Notes under the pieces: model-generated
Told to the model about the DNA's origin: nothing
Database searches by the model: none
What the model saw: only the letters and a program-made list of their open reading frames with translations
Assembly (NCBI RefSeq): GCF_019443325.1
Contig: NZ_CP080383.1
Location: 2,294,001 to 2,358,000 of the forward strand
Direction: 5' to 3'
DNA length: 64,000 nucleotides
Origin: Cryobacterium sp. PAMC25264
Lineage (GTDB): Bacteria; Actinomycetota; Actinomycetes; Actinomycetales; Microbacteriaceae
Translations under genes and position numbers: made by a program
Shown: piece by piece, positions 45,224 through 53,734 of the stretch
Numbering within the stretch: the stretch's first letter is position 1
How the letters are laid out: each line of letters opens with the position of its first letter

Positions 45224-46483
45224 TCAGGCGCGCTCGAGCAGAGAGCTCAGTCCTGCTTCGCTCACGACCGGGATGCCATAGTCGCGGGCTTTCCGCGCCT
45301 TGCCCGAAAGGGAGTCCGGGTCCGCGGCGACGACCAGCCGGGACTTCTTCGTCACTCCGGCGCCCGGCACGAATCCCCGGTGGGTGAGCTCGGCATGCCA
45401 GTCGGCGCGGGGACGCTGCATTTCGCCCGTCAAGACGACGATGTCCCCCACCGTCAGCATGAAGCGTGCCAGGGCGTCTTCCGCGACAGCTACCACGGTG
45501 ACCGGCTGGGGTGGCTGCATCGCCGTGGCGACGGCCGAGGCGGGAAGTCCCAGGAGCTGCGCGACCGTGATCAGGTCGGCGATTTCTCCTTCGGTCAACA
45601 CAGCGTCGGCCCAGGCGAGGGCCACGAGGTCGGCGAAATAGCGCTCATGCAGAGCCACGCAGGTGCTGCGGTTGATGCCGAGATCTTCAGCGAGCTGCAC
45701 GAGCGCCCGCGCCTCGTGAGATGAGAGTTCTCTGTCAAGCAGGCACAGGTCGAGGAGCGCAAGGTAGTCCAGTTGCTCCTTCGGGCCAGCGAACTCGGGC
45801 ATTTTCAGTGTGATGCGGTCCAGCCAGGAGGTGGGGGCGATGGGGCCGGCCGGCACGATGTCGTCGCGGGACACCCACACCGCGGGGTCGCCCTGGAACG
45901 GTGGCCATGGGGATGCTGCCGCTGCGTCCAAATGCAATGCCCAGAACGGCGCATCCGGGTCGTCAGCAATGTACGCACCCAACAGGTGCGCGGTGGCGGT
46001 GGCATCAGCGAGAGCGCGGTGGGCGTCGACAAGAGGAATGTCGTACGCCGCGCAACAGTCGGACAGCTTTCTGCCGGAGCCCGGGAGGAATTCGCGGGCG
46101 AGCTGCATAGTGCACAGCCCAAGGGGTTCCAGGTCGCCGCCGTACGCGAGCCGATTCAGTTCTGCCAACAGGAAGCCCGTGTCGAAGCGAGCGTTGTGCG
46201 CCACCAGCACGCGTCCGGAGAGAAGCTCGATCAGTTGCGGCGCGACGTGAGCAAAATCCGGTGCCTGCATGATGTCGGCGGCGCGTATGCGGTGAATGTC
46301 CTGCCTGCCCAGATCTCGACTCGGATTGATCAGCGTGTCCCAGCTGCCAGTGATGCGACCATGTGGATCCACGTGGACCACTGCCACCTCGATGACCCGG
46401 TGGCTCGACTTAGCGAAGAGGCCGGTGGTTTCGAAGTCGATGACTGCGTAGCCCCTGGCCATCGAATCAAGGCTGTGCGACAT
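45224..46483 (-). CDS. DEDDh 3'-5' exonuclease with C-terminal BRCT domain (DnaQ-like)
   Basis: A 419-residue protein with the DnaQ exonuclease fold: VIDFETTG (D and E), LVAHNARFDTGFL (D) and DAHRALADATATAHLL (H and D) give a full DEDDh site. A helical middle of about 150 residues (RITLKMPEFAGPKEQLDYLA, TLTEGEIADL-type segments) follows, and the last 80 residues form a BRCT domain (LTVGDIVVLTGEM, GAGVTKKSRLVVAADPD, KARDYGIPVVSEAGLSSLL). ATG 46483 is chosen because conservation begins at ARGYAVIDFETTG. Such proteins occur widely in actinobacteria and are thought to act in repair. It lies upstream of the GmrSD-type gene on the same strand (150-bp gap) and divergent from the NERD gene. Confidence 0.9.
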   Translation of the reverse strand: MSHSLDSMARGYAVIDFETTGLFAKSSHRVIEVAVVHVDPHGRITGSWDTLINPSRDLGRQDIHRIRAADIMQAPDFAHVAPQLIELLSGRVLVAHNARFDTGFLLAELNRLAYGGDLEPLGLCTMQLAREFLPGSGRKLSDCCAAYDIPLVDAHRALADATATAHLLGAYIADDPDAPFWALHLDAAAASPWPPFQGDPAVWVSRDDIVPAGPIAPTSWLDRITLKMPEFAGPKEQLDYLALLDLCLLDRELSSHEARALVQLAEDLGINRSTCVALHERYFADLVALAWADAVLTEGEIADLITVAQLLGLPASAVATAMQPPQPVTVVAVAEDALARFMLTVGDIVVLTGEMQRPRADWHAELTHRGFVPGAGVTKKSRLVVAADPDSLSGKARKARDYGIPVVSEAGLSSLLERA

Positions 46484-46754
46484 AGCACGTCCGTTTCCCC
46501 GTGCGCCTGAGGCATCGGGATGATGGCGGCGTCGGCTCAGCTTTCCAGGGTGTTGGCGCTCTGTCCACTCCCCAGTGGTGGTGGGTGCGACGGGCTGCTC
46601 TCCTTGCGCCGTGCGGTCGATTACTCGTCCCAGATGCACACACGCGCAAATCGTCCGGTCACTTCCCGGCGCCTGCCCCGGTTGGGGGTTGGTGCCAAGC
46701 CACTCGCTCCTGAAGGATGAAAGAGCGCGGGTGCGCCGCCTAGGGGGATTTTCG

Positions 46755-47561
46755 TTGACAGATCTACGCAGCCGTGTGCCCGCTCAAGGCCTGATGGCCA
46801 TGGTGCTCAACTCCCAGACCAGCGACGATGTGGCGCCGTCGCCACGGCCGGGCATGATTCGCCTCAACGAAGAAGCTCGGCCTTGGTACACGGGTGCGAT
46901 CGGTGAACGCCGGGTGGGGAAATTACTGGCTGAACTCGGGCCCGACTGGACAGTGCTGCACTCCGTGCCGGTCGGCAGCGGTACGAGCGATATCGATCAT
47001 GTCGTGATCGGCCAGCCGGGCGTATTCACGATCAATACAAAACACCACCCGGGCAAGTCAGTCTGGATCGGTGGAAAGGGCATGCTGGTCGGTGGCCACA
47101 AGGTGCCGTACATCCGCAACGCCGTCCATGAAGCCGCTCGCGCGGCTACCCTGCTCTCGGCCGCGAGTGGGATGACCGTGCCGGTGACTTCGATTATTAC
47201 GCTAGTGGATGTGTCGAACGTGGTCACGAAGAGCCCACCGGATGGCGGTGTCGTCGAATTACACATCGTCACAGAGCGCCAACTTCTCCAAACCCTCACG
47301 ACTCGCCCTGTCTTGAGTATCGAGCAGGTGCAGCGAATCGTGGACGTGGCCGCTTTGCCCGCAACTTGGCGCAAGAAGCCTCAGCCGTATCAGGATGGAG
47401 TCGCGATCAACACCGCATTCGAAGCGCTGCATGACGGTGTCGCCGTGATGGATGCGCACATCCGCCGCCGCGCCTACTGGTTTGGTCTTGCCAAGCGGCT
47501 GGTGCCAGTGTTGGTGCCGTTTCTTGCGGCGACGATTATCTATTGGTCGTTCGGCCGCTGA
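46755..47561 (+). CDS. NERD-domain protein with C-terminal membrane anchor
   Basis: A 268-residue protein with a nuclease-related (NERD) domain: PWYTGAIGERRVGKLLAELG, then SGTSDIDHVVIGQPGVFTIN and TKHHPGKSVWIGG, where the Asp and the Lys-containing TKH strand match the PD-(D/E)XK-like core. A helix-rich C-terminal part ends in one membrane segment (LVPVLVPFLAATIIYWSF). The likely start is TTG 46755, with GGGGGA six bases upstream; ATG 46794 is the alternative. Its place among nucleases suggests DNA processing near the membrane, but the family is poorly understood. Confidence 0.85.
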   Translation: MTDLRSRVPAQGLMAMVLNSQTSDDVAPSPRPGMIRLNEEARPWYTGAIGERRVGKLLAELGPDWTVLHSVPVGSGTSDIDHVVIGQPGVFTINTKHHPGKSVWIGGKGMLVGGHKVPYIRNAVHEAARAATLLSAASGMTVPVTSIITLVDVSNVVTKSPPDGGVVELHIVTERQLLQTLTTRPVLSIEQVQRIVDVAALPATWRKKPQPYQDGVAINTAFEALHDGVAVMDAHIRRRAYWFGLAKRLVPVLVPFLAATIIYWSFGR

Positions 47562-47586
47562 GTGCCTGGCGGCAAACGCGCCGTGA

Positions 47587-48102
47587 TCATCGGGCATCCA
47601 GATTCTCGAGCGCAGCCTGCAGAGTGGAGGTAACGTCGACGCAGCCGGGCAGCGCCTCGAGACCCGCGAGGGACAGCGTGAGTCGCTGTCCGCCGACCCA
47701 CGCGGAAACGCTAGCTTTCTCGCGCACGGCATTGGCTGGCACTTCGTATCCGGCCAGAATTTCGTAGGTCTCAGCCGCGAAGACGACGAAGATTGCGGCG
47801 TCAAAGCCCCACGATCGGAAGACGGAGAACTGGACGGGCTTGGAAAGTGCGCTGGCAGCGACGACTCTGGACTTCACCTGCAGCAGGCGACCGTCATCAG
47901 CGGTCACGTCCCAGCTCTTCTCACTGGTTTGTGCGAGGGCGCCCGCATAGGCACGAGCGGTGAGGGTTTCGGCAAGGTCGCCGGCTGGGGCGTTCAGAGT
48001 ACGGATGAAGCCCCGGTCGCGGAGCTCTCGAAGGATGCCGGCGTACTGCCGGAGGAGTTCGTGGGTGGTGAAGTCAGAGGGGTTGAGATCGTTCGCTGCC
48101 AT
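47587..48102 (-). CDS. PD-(D/E)XK-like hypothetical protein (DUF6998-like)
   Basis: A 171-residue protein. HELLRQYAGILRELRDRGFI starts a helical N-terminal part, followed by NAPAGDLAETLTARAYAGAL and KSWDVTADDGRLLQVKSRVV, a pattern of E, then D and QVK that fits a restriction-endonuclease-like core, and FRSWGFDAAIFVVF as the next strand. The last third (EILAGYEVPANAVREKASVS) resembles the specificity part of similar small nucleases. I recall such proteins as DUF6998 but cannot confirm it. It is convergent with the NERD gene (25 bp between stops) and extends the nuclease-rich block. Confidence 0.62.
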   Translation of the reverse strand: MAANDLNPSDFTTHELLRQYAGILRELRDRGFIRTLNAPAGDLAETLTARAYAGALAQTSEKSWDVTADDGRLLQVKSRVVAASALSKPVQFSVFRSWGFDAAIFVVFAAETYEILAGYEVPANAVREKASVSAWVGGQRLTLSLAGLEALPGCVDVTSTLQAALENLDAR

Positions 48103-48138
48103 CGACCAACTATCTTCAGGTGGGTTAGGGTGCGTCCA

Positions 48139-48806
48139 TCATTCTGAGTGCGCGCAGACGTCCGCAGCCTGTTGAAAAGCGGCGACTTGATGCGCCAATC
48201 GTTCGGCACGCACGGCGGGATCTTTGTGCCACAGCGCCTGGCGCCCAGGGTGATATGTGTCGATCACGGTGAGGCCCCGTTCCCCCACCAGCTTCGGTGC
48301 TCGCCGCGTGACCCTGCGCCAAGAATCCCGGGCAGGACCGGAATGATGGCGGTGAACGCATCCGTCGCTTCTCCCCCGTACTCGCTCGGCCTGGCGAGGC
48401 GTCGGGCTAGATCGACGAGTTCGATGGCGGTACTCGGCCAGCCGTTGGTGAGCACCAGCGGCAGCGCGCCGGGGGTCTCGGCGTCGAAGCGGAGGTAGCT
48501 CAGCGGGGTGCCTGCGACCTTGGCGCGGTGCCAGGGCAGTGCATTGATGCTGCTTTGCTGCGCAGCCCAGTCGAAGCCGTCGGCCCAGTACTCGACCAGC
48601 CGGCGTAGTTCCGCTTGGTCGGTGCCGGCGGTCCAGCCGGTGACCGGCCACGCGGGTGCCCAGCGGGTGCGGCGGAGTCGGTCGCGCAGGTCATCGACGT
48701 CGGTCTGGGGCACGTCGAGCGGGGGTGCAGAGGTCACGAGGTCAGTCTGGTGTATCTCGTCCGGTGGCTGCGGGATGCTCCCGGTCGCAATGACGGGGGT
48801 ATTCAT
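48139..48806 (-). pseudogene. Truncated epoxide hydrolase N-terminal part joined to an unrelated 3' fragment
   Basis: ATG 48806 opens a normal epoxide hydrolase start: DVPQTDVDDLRDRLRRTRWA is the EHN domain, then AELRRLVEYWADGFDWAAQQ and GALPLVLTNGWPSTAIELVD (the oxyanion HGWP region, here TNGWP). After AFTAIIPVLPG (near 48335) the alpha/beta-hydrolase core with its nucleophile, acid and histidine is missing; the frame stops at 48264. From about 48310 another frame (KLVGERGLTVIDTYHPGRQA to AADVCAHSE, stop 48139) looks like the C-terminus of a different protein I do not recognise. The locus is a deletion or recombination joint and cannot make an active hydrolase. Confidence 0.8.
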
Positions 48807-48827
48807 GACACGGTGAGAGGCCTCCGG

Positions 48828-49235
48828 TCAGCCGGCGACCTGAGCAAACTTAGCGATCGCAGCCGGCGACACCGGGGTGAAGAGGTTCACCAGGGTGCCG
48901 TCCGGGTCGCGCACCAGCTGGGAGCGATTGCCCCACGGCAGGTCCCGCGGTTCGCCGAGCAGTTCGATGCCGCGGGCAGCGAGCGCGGCGCTCAGGGCAT
49001 CCACATCGGCCACCAGAAACTCGACGAGGGCCGAGTGGTTGTCGGCCGGGCGGGCGGAACCGGGGCCGAAGATGGCGACGGTGCGGGTGCTGCCGATGGC
49101 CAGGGTGCCGTTCGGGGTGCGCAGCTCCGCGAAGTCGGCGTTGGGTCGATCGGCCGTGATGCCGGTGATCGTTTCGTAGAACGTGACGAGACGGTCCACG
49201 TCAGCGGTGATCAGACGGAGGGAGACGAGGTTCAT
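48828..49235 (-). CDS. VOC/glyoxalase-family protein
   Basis: A 135-residue vicinal oxygen chelate fold protein made of two beta-alpha-beta-beta-beta units: MNLVSLRLITADVDRLVTFY with ELRTPNGTLAIGS, then HSALVEFLVADVDALSAALA with SQLVRDPDGTLVNLFTPV. Metal ligands at the usual places are incomplete, as in many bleomycin-resistance-like or dioxygenase-like members, so the substrate is unknown. ATG 49235 is chosen because the first strand begins there. It lies in line with and downstream of the WYL regulator (111-bp gap), which may control it. Confidence 0.88.
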   Translation of the reverse strand: MNLVSLRLITADVDRLVTFYETITGITADRPNADFAELRTPNGTLAIGSTRTVAIFGPGSARPADNHSALVEFLVADVDALSAALAARGIELLGEPRDLPWGNRSQLVRDPDGTLVNLFTPVSPAAIAKFAQVAG

Positions 49236-49346
49236 GAGGGCTGCTCTTTCGGGTCGAGGCGCGCGGGGCATCCGCACTTCTCACCATGCTTTCGGGCCCG
49301 AGCGACAGCCCTCTGTCGGTGTTTCCAGATCCACTTCTCGGATTAA

Positions 49347-50045
49347 TCAGAGCAGCGTAAGGGTGAGTAGGTCGCCGTCGGGAACCTGGATGTCGTCGGG
49401 TCGAACAGTGCGTCGGGGTGCCCGCTCGGTTGTGGCCGTGACCCGGTCGATGCGGTCGAGCTTGAAGACGCGGATGCCCGTACGCAGCCGGCACCAGCCG
49501 AGCAGGTACCAGCCGGTGGTGGAGCCGACGTAACCGAGCGGCTCGACATCCCGCACGGTGCTGGCGCCCGAGCGGTCGGTGTAGCGCAGCCGGAGCACGT
49601 GGCGCGCCGTCACCGCCTGGGTGAGCACCGCCGGGATCGTCGGCGAGTCGGCGCTGGCACCGACGAAGTGGATCCGGCTCGCCAGCTCGGTCGCCGCGTG
49701 TGCGTCGGTCTCCCCCATGGCCACCAGCAGCTTGCGCAGGGCAGTGCTGCCCGCCAGGTGGAATGGTGTGCCCGACATACCCCGCAGCGCAATCGCGACG
49801 GCAACGGCTTCGTCGGGGCTGAAGTTCACCGGCGGTAGGGTCATCGCCGCGTCGAGGCAGTAGCCGCCGGTTCGCCCCGGCTCCGCCCACACCGGCACCC
49901 CGGTCTGCTGGAGTGCGCTGATATCCCGCTCGACGGTGCGGGTGCTCACCTCGAACCGGTTGGCCAGCCAGGTGGCGCTGCGGGGTCGCGGGGCGATCGC
50001 GCGCAGTTCTTCCACGATGCCGTACAGCCGGTCGGTGCGATTCAT
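49347..50045 (-). CDS. YafY-type WYL-domain transcriptional regulator
   Basis: A 232-residue regulator: an N-terminal HTH_11/DeoR-like domain (RLYGIVEELRAIAPRPRSAT, WLANRFEVSTRTVERDISAL) followed by a linker with GGYCLDAAMTLPPVNFSPDE and the WYL domain (RDVEPLGYVGSTTGWYLLGW, CRLRTGIRVFKLDRI). It should bind DNA and a small ligand or nucleic acid through the WYL fold. A broken copy of its first 110 codons and upstream DNA lies at 53406-53790 in the same orientation. The VOC gene follows it on the same strand. Confidence 0.92.
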   Translation of the reverse strand: MNRTDRLYGIVEELRAIAPRPRSATWLANRFEVSTRTVERDISALQQTGVPVWAEPGRTGGYCLDAAMTLPPVNFSPDEAVAVAIALRGMSGTPFHLAGSTALRKLLVAMGETDAHAATELASRIHFVGASADSPTIPAVLTQAVTARHVLRLRYTDRSGASTVRDVEPLGYVGSTTGWYLLGWCRLRTGIRVFKLDRIDRVTATTERAPRRTVRPDDIQVPDGDLLTLTLL

Positions 50046-50354
50046 TTGGTTCGACCATACGGGTATTGCGGGTGGCGACGGATGATTGCACGGCGGTATC
50101 GGCCGTTCACAGGGTCGCTGGTCGGGCACGTCGCGTTGCCACAGCGTCCTGACTACGGCGCAGGGCGGCGGCCACTCCCCCGACAAAAGCGGTACCACGA
50201 TGCCCGCGCAGCACTGACGGAGGAACCTGTTTTCGGCAGGGAAGAAGCTGCTGCAAATTCTGATCCGAGGAGTGATTTGTTAAGCAACTGAACGCGAGTA
50301 GTTTTGAGGCGTGGCTGAACGGTTCGGCTGCGTGCCTGGGGGGAGGACGTTGCG
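50046..50354. other. Divergent intergenic region between WYL and DUF7793 genes
   Basis: No gene is supported here. The first 55 bp are duplicated at 53735-53790 as part of the WYL duplication. Just before 50355 a GGGGGGAGGACG ribosome site serves the DUF7793 gene. The stretch 50265-50310 is less GC-rich than its surroundings (GTGATTTGTTAAGCAACTG) and probably holds its promoter, though no good -35/-10 pair stands out. Confidence 0.5.
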
Positions 50355-50726
50355 ATGGGCCCGGTCGCTGCTGACGACGCAAAAGAGACTCTCGAAACGA
50401 TCGACGGACTTCTTCATCTGCGCTGGCGGCCTGGAGTTCACATTCAGGTCGAAGATGCCCAAGTCGCGATGGCGAAAGTCAACGACGCGTGCGGGAACGA
50501 ACGCCGGGGCATGCTCGTCGATATGGCAGCGGTCGGTTCGGTGAGCCGAGAGGCCAGGTCCGTGTGGTCCATTCCCTGCAGCGCCTCACGGATTGCGCTC
50601 TTGGGCAAATCACCCGTTGACCGAGTTTTGGCGAACTTTTTTCTCGGAGTGCACGTGCCGCCGTGTCCGACCAAGTTCTTCACATCGCGCAGCGAAGCCA
50701 TGAAATGGCTCACCGCCGGTGCCTGA
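50355..50726 (+). CDS. STAS-like DUF7793 protein
   Basis: A 123-residue protein resembling the SpoIIAA/STAS-like DUF7793 proteins of actinobacteria: LLHLRWRPGVHIQVEDAQVA, then NDACGNERRGMLVDMAAVGS and SREARSVWSIPCSASRIALL, which follow the beta-alpha order of that fold, and a closing KFFTSRSEAMKWLTAGA. These proteins often sit beside signalling enzymes. ATG 50355 has a GGGGAGGA ribosome site about seven bases upstream. The GGDEF-EAL gene starts 39 bp after its stop, so the two are probably co-transcribed and functionally linked. Confidence 0.75.
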   Translation: MGPVAADDAKETLETIDGLLHLRWRPGVHIQVEDAQVAMAKVNDACGNERRGMLVDMAAVGSVSREARSVWSIPCSASRIALLGKSPVDRVLANFFLGVHVPPCPTKFFTSRSEAMKWLTAGA

Positions 50727-50765
50727 GCATCCCGAAGCGCTGCGCAGATTGCACCTTTGAGTGAT

Positions 50766-52304
50766 ATGAGCTCAGGAAACGGCACCAATGACCCTCGTCT
50801 CCAGCAGTTGGTAGACGGTATCGTCCGGTTGGCTGCGGGCGACTTGGACGCACGCGTGGAACCGTCGGACTTGAGGGATGACATCGACGCTGTGATCACC
50901 GGCGTCAACCTCCTGGCCGAGGAACTCAGTTACATCTACTCGGATCTGGAACAGCGGGTTTCTGACCGTACCGCCATGCTGCGGCGAACTCAGGCCGAGC
51001 TGGAACAGATGGCCAAGTCTGATGACCTCACGGGACTTGCGAACAGGACCCTGCTCAACGAGCGAATCCACGAGGCGATCCAGGCCAGCACGGACAGTGG
51101 GAGACCTCCGGCTGTGCTGGTGCTGGACGTGGATTCTTTCAAGGCCGTGAATGACGCTCTGGGCCACGAGGCCGGTGACGCCGTGCTGATCGAGGTTGCC
51201 CGACGCCTCCAACGCGCCGTACGGCCCGTCGATACCGTGGCGCGTTTGGGCGGGGATGAGTTTGCCATCCTCGTCACAGACGCCACGGAAGAGGAGGTCT
51301 TGACTATCGCGAACCGGGTGTCGGCTGAGCTTCAGGACAGCGTGCGGGTCGGAACCGAAACCGTCTGGGCGATGGCCAGCATCGGGGTGCGCATCGGCAC
51401 GCCGGGCCATCCAACCGAGTCGCTGATTCGGGATGCGGACATTGCCATGTATCAGGCGAAGGCGCGGGGCCGCAACAACGTCCAGCTGTTCCACCCCGAC
51501 ATGCTCGACAGCGTTCGGGAACGCTCCCGCATCACGGCCGAACTTCGTAACGCCGTTACCGGCGGCGAGCTGGCACTGCGTTACCAGCCGGTGGTCGAAT
51601 TGGCCTCAGGAACAGTCATCGGTTTCGAAGCCCTCGTTCGGTGGCAGCATCCGGTGCGCGGACTCATCATGCCGGACAGCTTCATTCCCATCGCGGAAGA
51701 AACCGGTCTGATCCTGGAATTGGGACGTTGGGTGCTTCATGAAGGCGTCGCCCAGTTGAGGCGCTGGAGCGAAACCGAGCCTGAACTGACTGACTTCTGC
51801 CTACACATCAATCTTTCCGCCGCCGAACTGCTTCGCAGCGACCTGCTGGAAGATGTCAAAGAGACGCTCGCGTCGAATCATGTGGCTCCGCCGCGATTGG
51901 TTCTAGAGATCACCGAGACCGTCTTGATGTCGAAGGGAACGGCGGAAGAACAAGTCTTGGGCCAGCTGCGAGATCTCGGGGTGGGGCTGCAAATCGATGA
52001 CTTCGGCACCGGCTATTCGTCCATTAGCTATCTCCGAACGCTTCCAGCAGACACGGTCAAAGTCGACCGTTCCCTGATTCAGGACATGGCATCGGACCCT
52101 CAGCAGCAAAAATTCGTTGCTGCCATTCTCCAACTGATTTACTCGGCGGGCCTGAAGGCGATCGTGGAAGGCATTGAGACCGCCGAACAGGCGGTTCTCC
52201 TGCAGACCATGGGCTGCCTGTACGGACAAGGCTATTTCTATGACCGCCCGCTACCGCCCGAGACGGTTCTGGGACGGCTCAGGAGTCTCGCGCACCGTCA
52301 GTAG
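50766..52304 (+). CDS. GGDEF-EAL cyclic-di-GMP enzyme with HAMP-like N-terminus
   Basis: A soluble 512-residue signalling enzyme. The N-terminal 90 residues are HAMP-like and coiled (VDGIVRLAAGDLDARVEPSD, EELSYIYSDLEQRVSDRTAM) without membrane helices. The GGDEF domain keeps its active site (RLGGDEFAILV) and metal aspartate (VLDVDSFKAVND). The EAL domain keeps GFEALVRWQHP, HINLSAAELL, LEITETVLM, IDDFGTGYSS, KVDRSLI and VEGIETAEQ, so phosphodiesterase activity is expected. Both activities could be present. ATG 50766 is preferred, with TTG 50757 in frame as an alternative. It follows the DUF7793 gene and precedes a methyltransferase gene by 9 bp. Confidence 0.93.
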   Translation: MSSGNGTNDPRLQQLVDGIVRLAAGDLDARVEPSDLRDDIDAVITGVNLLAEELSYIYSDLEQRVSDRTAMLRRTQAELEQMAKSDDLTGLANRTLLNERIHEAIQASTDSGRPPAVLVLDVDSFKAVNDALGHEAGDAVLIEVARRLQRAVRPVDTVARLGGDEFAILVTDATEEEVLTIANRVSAELQDSVRVGTETVWAMASIGVRIGTPGHPTESLIRDADIAMYQAKARGRNNVQLFHPDMLDSVRERSRITAELRNAVTGGELALRYQPVVELASGTVIGFEALVRWQHPVRGLIMPDSFIPIAEETGLILELGRWVLHEGVAQLRRWSETEPELTDFCLHINLSAAELLRSDLLEDVKETLASNHVAPPRLVLEITETVLMSKGTAEEQVLGQLRDLGVGLQIDDFGTGYSSISYLRTLPADTVKVDRSLIQDMASDPQQQKFVAAILQLIYSAGLKAIVEGIETAEQAVLLQTMGCLYGQGYFYDRPLPPETVLGRLRSLAHRQ

Positions 52305-52313
52305 AGTGAGAGC

Positions 52314-53102
52314 ATGTCAGAGCTGTGGGAGCGGATGCTACTTGTCCCGTCGGTCGTGCGCCTCACCTCCCGGGCACCGAAGGACCCATCAGCCGCGTGG
52401 GACGGCTACTGGCGCGGAATTCACACCACCGGCCGTTCGGGCGACGTGCTGTGGGACTCCGGCTCCCAGACCGAGCACGAGCAGTACACCGACGCCCTTA
52501 AGAGCAATTTCGATCCGGCTCTTCCCGTCATCGACGTGGGGTGTGGCAATGGAACCCATACCCGCTGGCTTGCTGGTCTGTTCCCGAGGGCTATCGGCAT
52601 TGATGTATCCATCGGCGCCATCGAGCTAGCTCGACGGGAAGCCACAGATCTTCCTAACGTTGAGTTCCTGGCCATGGATGCAACGGAAACAGGCGTTGGA
52701 AAGCACCTGCTGGAGTTAGTAGGGCCTGCCAACGTTTTTGTGCGCGGAGTTTTCCACGTGCTGAAACCAGACCAGCAAACCAGCATGGCTGCCAACCTAC
52801 GCACCGTTGTCGGAAACACCGGCCGAGTGTTTCTTGCCGAAACCAACTTTCCCGGAAGCAGTCTTGCCTACCTGCAACAGCTGGGCGCCACGCGGCGACG
52901 CATGCCACGGCAGTTGCAAAGGGCCCTGGAGAACCTGCCCCGGCCCGGCCATTTTGGTACGCAGGAACGGCAGAGTACCTTCCCTGACTCGGACTGGCAG
53001 TTGATCGCCGACGGGCCGGCACAGATCGAAGTGACTCCCATGAACGCCAGCGGCCGATCGCAGTATGTTCCGGGATATTTCGCTCTACTGGCCGGCGCGT
53101 AG
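52314..53102 (+). CDS. Class I SAM-dependent methyltransferase
   Basis: A 262-residue methyltransferase with the SAM-binding motif VIDVGCGNGTHTRWL (motif I), IGIDVSIGAIELAR (motif II, acidic Asp), VEFLAMDATET and VFVRGVFHVLKPDQ. The N-terminal extension (LLVPSVVRLTSRAPKDPSAA) and a C-terminal part rich in Arg/Gln (RRRMPRQLQRALENL) are not diagnostic, so the substrate is unknown. The start follows the GGDEF-EAL stop by 9 bp with a GAGTGAGAG ribosome site, suggesting one operon. Confidence 0.88.
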   Translation: MSELWERMLLVPSVVRLTSRAPKDPSAAWDGYWRGIHTTGRSGDVLWDSGSQTEHEQYTDALKSNFDPALPVIDVGCGNGTHTRWLAGLFPRAIGIDVSIGAIELARREATDLPNVEFLAMDATETGVGKHLLELVGPANVFVRGVFHVLKPDQQTSMAANLRTVVGNTGRVFLAETNFPGSSLAYLQQLGATRRRMPRQLQRALENLPRPGHFGTQERQSTFPDSDWQLIADGPAQIEVTPMNASGRSQYVPGYFALLAGA

Positions 53103-53240
53103 GTCGGGTTAGGCGTCGCAGGCGACGGTGACCGCGGATGTGCCCACGTCGATGACGATGAGGCAGACGCCTGGCTGGCGAGCAAGAGGCCGGCCCGGTC
53201 AGACCGCAATTCGCGGCAGTGACAGCGCGGGGCACCTAGA
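53103..53240. other. Short intergenic remnant
   Basis: On the minus strand a frame ending at TAA 53111-53109 reads QPGVCLIVIDVGTSAVTVAC and looks like the last residues of a lost coding sequence, but no start or domain can be supported. It borders the fused fragments that follow. Confidence 0.3.
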
Positions 53241-53405
53241 GTGAACAACATGGGGCGGAAACGGGGACTTCGCTGGGTTGGCGTGGTCGGGATTCCGCTC
53301 GCCACGCTGTTGGGCGGATGCACGATGACCTCGAATCCGGCTCCGTCACCAACGGTCGCCGCTTCCGGCTCTCCGACCGCTTCCGGAGGCGTCGAATCCT
53401 CTGAG
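53241..53405 (+). pseudogene. 5' fragment of a lipoprotein gene
   Basis: GTG 53241 or ATG 53250 opens a clear lipoprotein signal peptide (GLRWVGVVGIPLATLLGGC) followed by a Ser/Thr/Pro-rich linker (MTSNPAPSPTVAASGSPTAS). At about 53405 the sequence switches abruptly to the antisense of a WYL regulator gene, so the original mature domain is gone and the remaining frame is a chimera without meaning. Confidence 0.7.
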
Positions 53406-53734
53406 CATGGCCACCAGCAGCTTGCGGAGGGCCATGCTGCCCGTTTGGTGGAATGGCGTGCCCGACAAACCACGCAGCGCAATCGCGACGGCAACGGCTT
53501 CGTCGGGGCTGAAGTTCACCGGCGGTAGGGTCATCGCCGCGTCGAGGCAGTAGCCGCCGGTTCGCCCCGGCTCCGCCCACACCGGCACCCCGGTCTGCTG
53601 AGTGCGCTGATATCCCGTTCGACGGTGCGGGTGCTCACCTCGAACCGGTGGGCCAGCCAGGTGGCGCTGCGGGGCCGCGGGGCGATCGCGCGCAGTTCTT
53701 CCACGATCGCGTAGATCCGGTCGGTGCGATTCAT
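53406..53734 (-). pseudogene. Truncated, frameshifted copy of the WYL regulator gene
   Basis: ATG 53734 begins MNRTDRIYAIVEELRAIAPR, nearly identical to the intact regulator at 49347-50045. One base is missing near 53600 (CTGCTGAGTG where the intact gene has CTGCTGGAGTG on the plus strand), which breaks the frame after ERDISAL. Homology ends at 53406, inside LRKLLVAM, so the WYL domain is absent. The duplicated block continues upstream of the start to about 53790. It is a partial, decayed duplicate in the same orientation as the intact gene. Confidence 0.88.

Noticed and set aside
53241..53528. 95-residue intact lipoprotein
   Set aside because: The part after about residue 54 is antisense WYL sequence; only the signal peptide and linker are genuine.
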